Positions 1 to 4,928 of a stretch of DNA of 7,239 bases are shown here, in pieces. A program made the position numbers and the translations under genes. This stretch comes from Rhodospirillales bacterium (GTDB lineage Bacteria; Pseudomonadota; Alphaproteobacteria; Rhodospirillales_A; Casp-alpha2): positions 1-7,239 of the forward strand of contig JAESSX010000066.1 in the NCBI GenBank assembly GCA_016763915.1, read 5' to 3'. The notes beneath the pieces were generated by a model. It was not told where the DNA came from, searched no databases, and saw only the letters and a program-made list of their open reading frames with translations. Each line of letters begins with the position of its first letter. Position 1 is the stretch's first letter.

Positions 1-942
1 CGGCACCTTATGGATAGGGCGCACCAAGGGTGAAAGCGGGGCCAGCCGGTCATCGTAGCAAGCGACCAGTTCGCGGCGCCGTTCGACAAACCGATCAAGC
101 TTTCCCAGTTGGCTTAGCCCCAGGGAACAATGAATTTCGCTGGCTCGATAGTTGAATCCCGGGCGAGCCATTTCATAGTACCAAGGATTGGCCTGCCCGG
201 TTCCGTCGAATGACATATCGTTGTTTTTGAAATCGCTGGTATTCCTGGTCATGCCGTGATTGCGCAGCAGACGAAGACGGTCCGCCAACTCCGCATCGTT
301 GGTGGTAATGGCGCCCCCTTCGCCCATGGCGACGGTCTTCGCCGGGTGGAAGGAAAAAACAGCCATGTCGCCGTGGCGGCAACTTCCGGTCCTGTCTTGC
401 GCATTCAAGCCGTTGGGTTCACTTGTGTATGTGGTGCCAAGGGCGTGACAGGCGTCTTCGACCACGGCCAGACCATTCTCCCTTGCGATGTTGCCGATCG
501 TCTCGATATCGGGACTCTGTCCTGCCAGATGAACGGGAAAGACGGCTTTGGCCTTGTTTCCGGATCTTTCAAGAGCATCCAGAAAATCGTCTGGTCCCAT
601 GAGACCGGTGTCAGGATCAACGTCCGCGAAAACGACGTCCGCGCCGACGTATTGGGCCGCATTGGCTGTGGCCAGGAAGGTGATCGTTGGCACGATCACG
701 GTATCTCCGGGGCCGAGGCCGAGGGCAAGAGCCGATAAATGAAGCGCCGCCGTTCCACTGGAGCAACTGATCACATGGGCGGCGCCTGTTTTCTCGGCCA
801 ATGCGGCTTCAAAGGATTCGGTGACCGGGCCCGCCGTCAGGTGCGTGCTTTTAAGAACCTTTACGACTGCGTCAATGTCGTCATCCTCAATGCATTGACG
901 GGCATAAGGCAGGAAAGGTCGATTGTCGGGGGATGGCGGCAC
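1..942 (-). CDS. pseC: PseC-type UDP-sugar aminotransferase, 3' end cut by window edge
   Basis: PLP-dependent aminotransferase of the DegT/DnrJ/EryC1/StrS family. PseC transfers an amino group to C4 of the UDP-4-keto-6-deoxy-AltNAc made by PseB, the second step of pseudaminic acid synthesis in the cytoplasm. I translated this frame by hand: it is open from 942 to base 1, giving 314 residues of a family usually near 380-400, so the C-terminus lies outside the window. Visible landmarks are the N-terminal LPYARQCIEDDDIDAVVKVL, SCSSGTAALHLSALALGLGPGD (about 59-80), PTITFLATANAA (85-96), VVEDACHALG with the cofactor-binding Asp near 163, and SFHPAKTVAMGEGG with the Schiff-base Lys near 202. The GTG at 942 is chosen because it sits just before the conserved N-terminus, 6 bases after the pseB stop; its Shine-Dalgarno is weak (GGA about 11 bases upstream). 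The pseB adjacency favours PseC over other sugar aminotransferases; exact substrate is inferred. Confidence 0.92.
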   Translation of the reverse strand, partial: MPPSPDNRPFLPYARQCIEDDDIDAVVKVLKSTHLTAGPVTESFEAALAEKTGAAHVISCSSGTAALHLSALALGLGPGDTVIVPTITFLATANAAQYVGADVVFADVDPDTGLMGPDDFLDALERSGNKAKAVFPVHLAGQSPDIETIGNIARENGLAVVEDACHALGTTYTSEPNGLNAQDRTGSCRHGDMAVFSFHPAKTVAMGEGGAITTNDAELADRLRLLRNHGMTRNTSDFKNNDMSFDGTGQANPWYYEMARPGFNYRASEIHCSLGLSQLGKLDRFVERRRELVACYDDRLAPLSPLVRPIHKVP

Positions 943-948
943 TGAAGG

Positions 949-1980
949 CTATTCCGATACCATGCTGCGCAGGGTTTCTCCATCAAGCCATTCGTTATTG
1001 GTATCGCTGGCATAGGAGAAACCTTCATCGACCATCCGCGCGCCCTTGACGGCGTAATCCTCATCGCTCCAGAAATGAAATTGGGGGGCAATGATGTAAC
1101 GATCATCCAGTTCAAACGTGGAACGTGCGTCGTCAAATGTAATCATGATTTCGTGAAGTTTTTCGCCGGGCCGGATTCCGACCGTGTGATGTGGAATGCC
1201 CGGGGCAATGGCCTCCGCCATGTCGGAAATTTTCATGCTTGGTATTTTCGGGACAAAAATCTCCCCTCCTTTCATCATGGCCAGGCTTGAAAGGATGAAA
1301 TTTATTCCCTGCTCAAGGGTAATCCAGAACCGGGTCATGCGAGGGTCGGTAATGGGAAGGCTTTTGGCATTATCGGCAATAAGCTTCTGGAAGAAAGGCA
1401 TCACACTACCGCGTGACCCGATGACGTTGCCGTACCGTACGTTGGCAAAACGGGTTCCGTTTTCGCCACTGAGATTATTGGCGGCGACGAAAATCTTGTC
1501 CGATGCCAGCTTGCTCGCTCCGTAAAGGTTTATCGGGTTTGCGGCTTTGTCCGTGGAAAGTGCGATGACCCTGCCCACCCCGCAGCGAATGGCGGATTGC
1601 ACAACATTTTCAGCGCCTAGGATGTTTGTGTTGATGCATTCAAAGGGGTTGTACTCGGCCGTGGGAACCTGCTTGGGGGCCGCGGCATGGATAACGATAT
1701 CAATGTCGCGCATCGCCATTTCAAGCCGATCGCGGTCCCGTACGTCGCCAATAAAAAAGCGGGGATCGGGGTTGCTATTAATCGACAACTCCGACGCCAT
1801 TTCACTTTGTTTGAGCTCGTCACGGGAAAAAATGACCAATCGCCGGAGCTTGAATCGCCCCAGAAGGACCTTGGCTAAACTTTTTCCAAGAGATCCCGTG
1901 CCCCCGGTTATCAGGACGGAGGCGCCGTTGAGATCAGGGGATGGGTTTAAAAAATCGGATTGAACAGGTTGTTTTGTCAT
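949..1980 (-). CDS. pseB: PseB, UDP-N-acetylglucosamine 4,6-dehydratase (inverting)
   Basis: Extended short-chain dehydrogenase that removes water from UDP-GlcNAc and inverts C5, giving UDP-2-acetamido-2,6-dideoxy-L-arabino-hexos-4-ulose, the first committed step toward pseudaminic acid. The 343-residue protein has the NADP-binding TGGTGSLG (25-32), FSRDELKQSEM (51-61), GDVRDRDRL (78-86), HAAAPKQVP (98-106), the catalytic STDKAANP (142-149) and YGASK (153-157), VRYGNVIGSRGSV (181-193) and TDPRMTRFWI (211-220), all typical of PseB/FlaA1 rather than the membrane-bound PglF/WbpM type. The frame is open upstream to a possible start at 2097, but those 39 codons do not look like the family and cover the ops-like leader, so the ATG at 1980 is chosen. 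No good Shine-Dalgarno precedes it (AAGCGG about 10 bases away). pseC follows 6 bases later. Sampled GC is about 50-55%, lower than manC to the right. Confidence 0.95.
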   Translation of the reverse strand: MTKQPVQSDFLNPSPDLNGASVLITGGTGSLGKSLAKVLLGRFKLRRLVIFSRDELKQSEMASELSINSNPDPRFFIGDVRDRDRLEMAMRDIDIVIHAAAPKQVPTAEYNPFECINTNILGAENVVQSAIRCGVGRVIALSTDKAANPINLYGASKLASDKIFVAANNLSGENGTRFANVRYGNVIGSRGSVMPFFQKLIADNAKSLPITDPRMTRFWITLEQGINFILSSLAMMKGGEIFVPKIPSMKISDMAEAIAPGIPHHTVGIRPGEKLHEIMITFDDARSTFELDDRYIIAPQFHFWSDEDYAVKGARMVDEGFSYASDTNNEWLDGETLRSMVSE

Positions 1981-2050
1981 TTTATGGTGCCGCTTACGTT
2001 GTAAGGATTTGTTTCTACGAAGATTGATGCAGAATACAGAAGGATTTTTC

Positions 2051-2062
2051 CACGCTACCGCA
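2051..2062 (-). promoter_or_regulatory. ops-like element (RfaH recruitment site)
   Basis: On the coding strand the bases read TGCGGTAGCGTG. The enterobacterial ops element of JUMPstart leaders is GGCGGTAGCGTG, so 11 of 12 positions agree and only the first differs. In E. coli, RNA polymerase pauses at ops and RfaH binds the exposed non-template strand. Here the element sits about 70 bases before pseB and about 75 bases after the stop codon of an RfaH-like gene, the expected place for a target. The match is read directly; binding is inferred. I did not see a second copy in the 3300-3632 region. Confidence 0.7.
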
Positions 2063-2064
2063 GT

Positions 2065-2086
2065 CCGGGTGAAAAGCTTCGCCCGG
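2065..2086 (-). promoter_or_regulatory. Stem-loop just upstream of the ops-like element
   Basis: On the coding strand the arms are CCGGGCGAA and TTCACCCGG around a four-base GCTT loop: five G/C pairs, one C-A mismatch, then three more pairs. No T run follows, so it is not an intrinsic terminator. Its 3' edge is about 12 bases before the T where RNA polymerase would pause if the adjacent element works like ops. That spacing is similar to hairpin-stabilised pauses, so a pause-hairpin role is plausible but inferred. Confidence 0.5.
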
Positions 2087-2136
2087 CTGGGAATCACATC
2101 GATAACAGAAACGGGTTAATACTTGCGCTTGAATTT

Positions 2137-2640
2137 CTAGGCGCAGGCGTAAACCGTTTCCAGAGGAACGCGCACCTTGACTTCCCGGCCCATCAGGTTG
2201 AGCAGAACGATGATGCGTTCTTCGTCGGTGGCGCAATCAAACAGACCCTCCAGGTCGCTCAGGGGGCCTTCGGCAATTTTGACCCGGTCGCCCGCCTTGA
2301 AGGGGCAGCCGATGTGGGCCCGGACAAGTCCCTTTTCGTCCTGGCGGGCCATGATCTCGGAAATGATGCCCATCGGCACGGCGGCCGGGCGGTTTCCGAA
2401 GCGGACCAGGTCGCCGACCCCGATGGTGGAGCGGATCGACGACCACTGGGTCAACTCGGGGTCGATGGAAACAAACAGATAACGCGGGAACAACGGCGCC
2501 GCCACCCAGTCGATGCGCCGGGCATGCTTGCGGCGCTTCAGGTGTTTGGGCAGGAACACTTCAAACCCCTGGCGCTTCAGGTGAAAGGCCGCCTTGTCTT
2601 CGGAGCGGACGTGGGTTTGCACGGCGCACCAGTATGTCAT
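2137..2640 (-). CDS. RfaH-like NusG-family transcription antitermination factor
   Basis: A 167-residue specialised NusG paralogue, close to the 162 residues of E. coli RfaH. Such proteins bind RNA polymerase at an ops-type site, suppress pausing and Rho termination, and often help long surface-polysaccharide operons. The N-terminal NGN domain (about 3-105) contains WCAVQTHVRSEDKAAFHL, APLFPRYLFVSIDPEL (48-63) and GVGDLVRFGNRPAAVP (74-89), all resembling RfaH. The KOW domain follows (about 114-165), with FKAGDRVKIAEGPLSDLEG and the VLLNLMGREVKV segment (145-156), whose LLNL matches RfaH more than housekeeping NusG. The ATG at 2640 overlaps the stop of the upstream regulator as ATGA, implying translational coupling. 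Residues aligning with the ops-reading residues of E. coli RfaH differ (see findings). Housekeeping NusG is unlikely because of the sequence type and because no secE or ribosomal protein gene is nearby. Confidence 0.92.
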   Translation of the reverse strand: MTYWCAVQTHVRSEDKAAFHLKRQGFEVFLPKHLKRRKHARRIDWVAAPLFPRYLFVSIDPELTQWSSIRSTIGVGDLVRFGNRPAAVPMGIISEIMARQDEKGLVRAHIGCPFKAGDRVKIAEGPLSDLEGLFDCATDEERIIVLLNLMGREVKVRVPLETVYACA

Positions 2641-3299
2641 GACCCGGCCCCTGGTTTGCGGCCACCGTTGCCGCCGTTTTTCGAAATATGAAGAATCCCG
2701 GGCGCCAACACCCGGTCCGGCGGGAAACCGGCGCAGGCATCGTCATAGGCCGCCTGGGGCTTGGCGATGTCGCAAATGATTTTGGCATCGACATCTTGCG
2801 GCGCGGGCATATCCGTGAACACCGGAAGGCCGGCAAATTCGGCGACCTCGGCGTCCCGGTCGATGACGCAGACCAGCTCCACATCGTAATCCCGGACCGA
2901 CAGGGTCATGATCTCGGACAGATCGCTGAGGCCGTAAAGGGCGACCCGGTTCCATCCCCGGGCCTGACACTGGCCCAGCAATTCGGCGCCTTCGGTCCGC
3001 ACATGGCGGAACAGGTTGAAGGATTGCTTCAGGTATTCCGCCGTCAGCCGGCTTTTTTCGGAAAAACCCTTGGGCGTGAGGTAATAGGCATAGCGGTTGG
3101 CCGGCGCCTGGCTGACTTTGATCAGGCCTTTTTTGACGCACCGTTTCAGATACGCGTTGGCCAGCCCCAGCGCGATGCCCAGGTCACTGGCCATGGACCG
3201 TTGCGACGTCGCGGCGTTGTCATCGACCATTTTCAACAGGCCGAGCGTAATCTTGGCCTCGTTGTCCAGGTCGGGTGAAGTGGTATTGGTTTTTGCCAA
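2637..3299 (-). CDS. EPS-associated winged-helix regulator with C-terminal Rossmann-like domain
   Basis: A 220-residue protein resembling the EPS-associated MarR-type regulators found beside polysaccharide genes. The helix-turn-helix spans about residues 31-58 (TSQRSMASDLGIALGLANAY, then KRCVKKGLI) and the wing about 59-76, ending in AYYLTPKGFSEKSRLTAEYL (71-90). A helical linker (about 91-115) leads to a likely alpha/beta nucleotide-binding fold: WNRVALYGLSDLSEIM (116-131), VELVCVIDRD (140-149), AGLPVFTDM (156-164) and DAKIICDIA (171-179). This pattern resembles the N-terminal sugar-nucleotide-binding part of PglD-like proteins, so sensing of a nucleotide sugar is possible but inferred. A TTG start is chosen: an in-frame TAA lies 12 bases upstream, AGGTG lies 4 bases before it, and the helix-turn-helix would be crowded if translation began at Met24. 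It overlaps the RfaH-like gene by 4 bases. DNA targets may be the dyads in the upstream control region. Confidence 0.87.
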   Translation of the reverse strand: MAKTNTTSPDLDNEAKITLGLLKMVDDNAATSQRSMASDLGIALGLANAYLKRCVKKGLIKVSQAPANRYAYYLTPKGFSEKSRLTAEYLKQSFNLFRHVRTEGAELLGQCQARGWNRVALYGLSDLSEIMTLSVRDYDVELVCVIDRDAEVAEFAGLPVFTDMPAPQDVDAKIICDIAKPQAAYDDACAGFPPDRVLAPGILHISKNGGNGGRKPGAGS

Positions 3300-3403
3300 G
3301 AAGCACCTGCTTTAAGTGGCCGCAAAAACTTTTAAATCCCTCAAGCCGCTTTTGCCCGACCGCCTTATCCCGGTTCTTGCGCCGAGCGTGATTCCAGTCG
3401 AGC

Positions 3404-3418
3404 GTTCACAAAACGAAC
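3404..3418. promoter_or_regulatory. Operator-like dyad, GTTC-N7-GAAC, copy 1
   Basis: The bases are GTTCACAAAACGAAC, with 4-bp inverted arms around a 7-base spacer. It shares its left half (CGTTCAC, counting the preceding base) with copy 2, and the centres are 23 bp apart. It covers the -10 to start region of the candidate leftward promoter. This is typical of a dimeric repressor site; the winged-helix regulator whose gene starts about 105 bases away is the obvious candidate, by inference only. A poorer match (GTTC-N7-GAGC) lies at 3373-3387. Confidence 0.5.
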
Positions 3419-3446
3419 ACTACCCCGTTCACTATATGAACGTCAA
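3417..3446 (-). promoter_or_regulatory. Candidate promoter for the regulator/RfaH-like/pse unit
   Basis: On the leftward strand TTGACG (3446-3441) is followed after 18 bases by TAGTGT (3422-3417), a good -35 with a weak -10. TATAGT (3436-3431) is a better -10 but its matching -35 (TTTATT, 3459-3454) is poor. Either choice puts the two dyads on the promoter and leaves a leader of roughly 110 bases before the TTG start at 3299. The call is by consensus matching only. Confidence 0.4.
3426..3442. promoter_or_regulatory. Operator-like dyad, copy 2, perfect 6-bp arms
   Basis: The bases are CGTTCA-CTATA-TGAACG, a perfect inverted repeat with 6-bp arms. Its inner 15 bases (3427-3441) have the same GTTC-N7-GAAC plan and size as copy 1. 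It fills most of the spacer of the candidate leftward promoter (TTGACG at 3441-3446), so a bound protein would block RNA polymerase. On the leftward strand it also contains TATAGT, an alternative -10. Confidence 0.6.
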
Positions 3447-3453
3447 GAACTCA

Positions 3454-3479
3454 AATAAAACAAAAGCTTTTGTTTTATT
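3454..3479. repeat. Perfect 26-bp AT-rich palindrome
   Basis: Each half is AATAAAACAAAAG and its exact complement follows without a spacer, centred on the HindIII-like AAGCTT between 3466 and 3467. Only four of the 26 bases are G or C, in a GC-rich genome. It lies 8 bases upstream of the candidate leftward -35 and about 95 bases upstream of the rightward TTGACA. It has no loop and no GC-rich stem, so it is a poor terminator. A binding site for a symmetric regulator, or an AT-rich upstream element, is more likely. Confidence 0.7.
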
Positions 3480-3573
3480 GCATGTGGCGATTGAAGGAAT
3501 TAAAAAGCCGCCACGCAGTCGAAATAACTCTGTGCAAAGTTACGCTCTGGGCCTAGAACGAAGACGACTCTGG

Positions 3574-3602
3574 TTGACAATTTCCGGGTCGAAGGCTAGT
3601 GG
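3574..3602 (+). promoter_or_regulatory. Candidate promoter for the dehydrogenase gene
   Basis: A consensus -35, TTGACA (3574-3579), is followed after 17 bases by TAGTGG (3597-3602), a weak -10. The leftward candidate promoter has the same TTGAC...TAGTG look. The start of transcription would fall near 3609, giving a short leader of about 25 bases. Confidence 0.4.
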
Positions 3603-3619
3603 TCCCACCTTAGTTTATC

Positions 3620-3630
3620 GGGGGACGGGA
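3620..3630 (+). promoter_or_regulatory. Ribosome binding site deciding the GTG start at 3633
   Basis: GGGGGACGGGA, a purine-rich G-heavy stretch, ends 2 bases before GTG at 3633, with GGGGGA 7 bases away. It supports the GTG as the start, in line with the protein's N-terminus MFSPSVAIIGLGYVGLPLA, where the NAD-binding strand begins at about residue 6. Confidence 0.55.
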
Positions 3631-3632
3631 TC

Positions 3633-4915
3633 GTGTTTTCTCCTTCTGTTGCCATCATCGGGTTGGGATACGTCGGCCTGCCGCTGGCGTTGGCGCTGTC
3701 GCGGCATTATTCCGTGGCCGGTTTCGACAACTCGAACGTTCGGGTCGAGGAACTGAAAAACGGTGTCGACCGTACCGGCGAAGTGGAAACGGACTACCTG
3801 GAACAGACCTCTCTTGAAATCTCCGCCGATGCCGCCGTTATCGACGGCGCGGATTATTTCATCATCACCGTTCCGACGCCGGTGGACGCCGACAACCGCC
3901 CCGACCTGAGCCATGTCCTGTCGGCCTGCCGGATCGTCGGCCGGGCGATGAAAAAGGGCGCGGTGGTGTGCTGGAAAGCACCGTTTATCCGGGCGTCACC
4001 GAAGACGTCTGCGGGCCGGAACTGGAATCCGCTTCCGGTTTGGTTTCAGGCCGGGATTTTTTCCTCGGCTATTCGCCGGAACGCATCAACCCCGGCGACC
4101 GGGAACACACCATCGACAAAATCACCAAGGTGGTGGCCGGCCAGACGCCGGAGACGACCGCAGCACTTTCGGAACTGTACGGGGCCATTACAGAAGGCGG
4201 CGTGTTCAAAGCCCGGGACATCAAAACGGCGGAGGCCGCCAAGGTCATCGAAAACGCCCAGCGCGATATCAACATCGCCTTCATCAACGAAATCTCGATA
4301 ATCTTTTCCCGCCTCGGTCTGAACACCCATGACGTTCTGGCGGCGGCGAAATCGAAATGGAATTTCCTGCCCTTCGAGCCGGGTCTGGTCGGCGGCCATT
4401 GCATCGGCGTCGATCCGTACTATCTGGCCCATCTGTCGGAACAGGTCGGGCATCACCCCGAAATCATCCTGGCCGGACGGAAAATCAACGACAGCATGGC
4501 CGCCTTCATGGCCGGGCGCATCCACGACCGGTTGCGCGGCCTCCTCGAGGACGCCAATCCGGGCCGGGTGCTTGTGTTGGGCATGACGTTCAAGGAAAAC
4601 GTGCCCGATCTTCGCAACACCAAGGTGGTCGATCTGATCAACACCCTGGCGGCGCAGGGCCATACGGTGGACGTGCACGACGCCCTGGTCGTCGACGGAG
4701 AGGCCGAGCGCTTTTTCGGATTGGCGTTGCTGGCGCAACTTCCCAAAGACCAGGCTTATGACTGTGTCGTCGGCGCCGTTTCGCACGACGAATACGCCGC
4801 CTTTGACGGCGATGCCCTGGCGGCGCTGGTCAAACCGGGAGGGTTGATCGTCGACCTGAAGGGCATGTGGCGGGATGTGGCGCTTGGCGCGGACCTCCAG
4901 CGGTTGGAAATTTAG
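3633..4915 (+). pseudogene. tviB: TviB/WbpO-type UDP-HexNAc 6-dehydrogenase, broken by a one-base frameshift
   Basis: Nucleotide-sugar dehydrogenase that oxidises C6 of UDP-GlcNAc or UDP-GalNAc with two NAD+ to give a UDP-uronic acid for polysaccharide synthesis. The 5' part (3633-3968, 112 residues) carries the NAD-binding IIGLGYVGLPLALALS and the FIITVPTPVDADNRPDL segment, ending AMKKGAVV. The rest continues in another frame from 3968 with LESTVYPGVTEDVCGPELES, YSPERINPGDREH, AAKVIENAQRDINIAFINE, SKWNFLPFEPGLVGGHCIGVDPYYL and GMTFKENVPDLRNTKVVDL. Joined, it would be about 427 residues, normal for TviB, with the catalytic Cys near 257 and the conserved Lys near 204. The unshifted first frame runs on as nonsense to 4301. 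The 3' frame could nominally start at GTG 3968 (315 residues) but would lack the whole cofactor fold. Substrate (GlcNAc or GalNAc) is not settled. It may be a real mutation or a sequence error. Confidence 0.9.
3963..3970 (+). other. Frameshift junction in the dehydrogenase gene
   Basis: The bases are GTGGTGTG. Family proteins need roughly A-V-V-V-L-E-S-T here, that is three GTG codons and then CTG GAA AGC. One G of the tandem GTG run is missing, giving GTG GTG TGC TGG. Loss of one base in a short tandem repeat is a common slip or read error. The heptamer does not fit the usual X-XXY-YYZ slippery pattern. Confidence 0.85.
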
Positions 4916-4928
4916 CTGATATAGGCCG

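Larger units (their letters stand above)
1981..2136 (-). promoter_or_regulatory. Untranslated leader between the RfaH-like gene and pseB
   Basis: This 156-base gap is much longer than the other junctions in the leftward unit (a 4-base overlap and 6 bases). Read on the coding strand it contains, in order, a GC-rich stem-loop (2065-2086), the ops-like 12-mer (2051-2062) and about 70 bases before the pseB ATG. I see no convincing -35/-10 pair and no hairpin followed by a T run, so transcription most likely reads through from the regulator genes, though a weak internal promoter cannot be excluded. Its position and content suggest a recruitment leader for the antiterminator encoded just upstream. 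Confidence 0.65.
3300..3632. promoter_or_regulatory. Divergent control region between the regulator operon and the dehydrogenase gene
   Basis: A 333-base stretch with no credible gene and lower GC than its surroundings. From left to right it holds the regulator's AGGTG ribosome site, two 15-bp GTTC-N7-GAAC dyads, a candidate leftward promoter, a perfect 26-bp palindrome, a candidate rightward promoter with TTGACA, and the rightward gene's ribosome site. A 146-codon open frame crossing it is a chance frame, because it runs through the palindromes and into the dehydrogenase out of frame. The region therefore probably controls both divergent units. Confidence 0.8.

Noticed and set aside
2065..2086. 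Intrinsic terminator after the RfaH-like gene
   Set aside because: No T run follows the stem on the coding strand; the next bases are ACTGCGG.
1981..2097. 39-codon N-terminal extension of pseB
   Set aside because: The added residues do not resemble PseB, whose NADP fold begins about 20 residues after the ATG at 1980, and the extension covers the ops-like element.
3454..3479. Bidirectional terminator
   Set aside because: The stem is almost all A/T, has no loop, and lies between divergent rather than convergent genes.
3316..3756. 146-codon rightward open frame in the control region
   Set aside because: It crosses the dyads and the palindrome, has no recognisable protein features, and runs into the dehydrogenase gene out of frame.
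3963..3970. Programmed -1 ribosomal frameshift
   Set aside because: The site is not a slippery X-XXY-YYZ heptamer, and the loss of one G from a GTG run explains the shift more simply.
4046..4786. 246-codon leftward open frame opposite the dehydrogenase
   Set aside because: The other strand encodes unmistakable dehydrogenase motifs throughout; this is a codon-bias shadow.
3968..4915. GTG at 3968 as the true start of an intact short dehydrogenase
   Set aside because: The protein would lack the NAD-binding domain, which is encoded immediately upstream in another frame.
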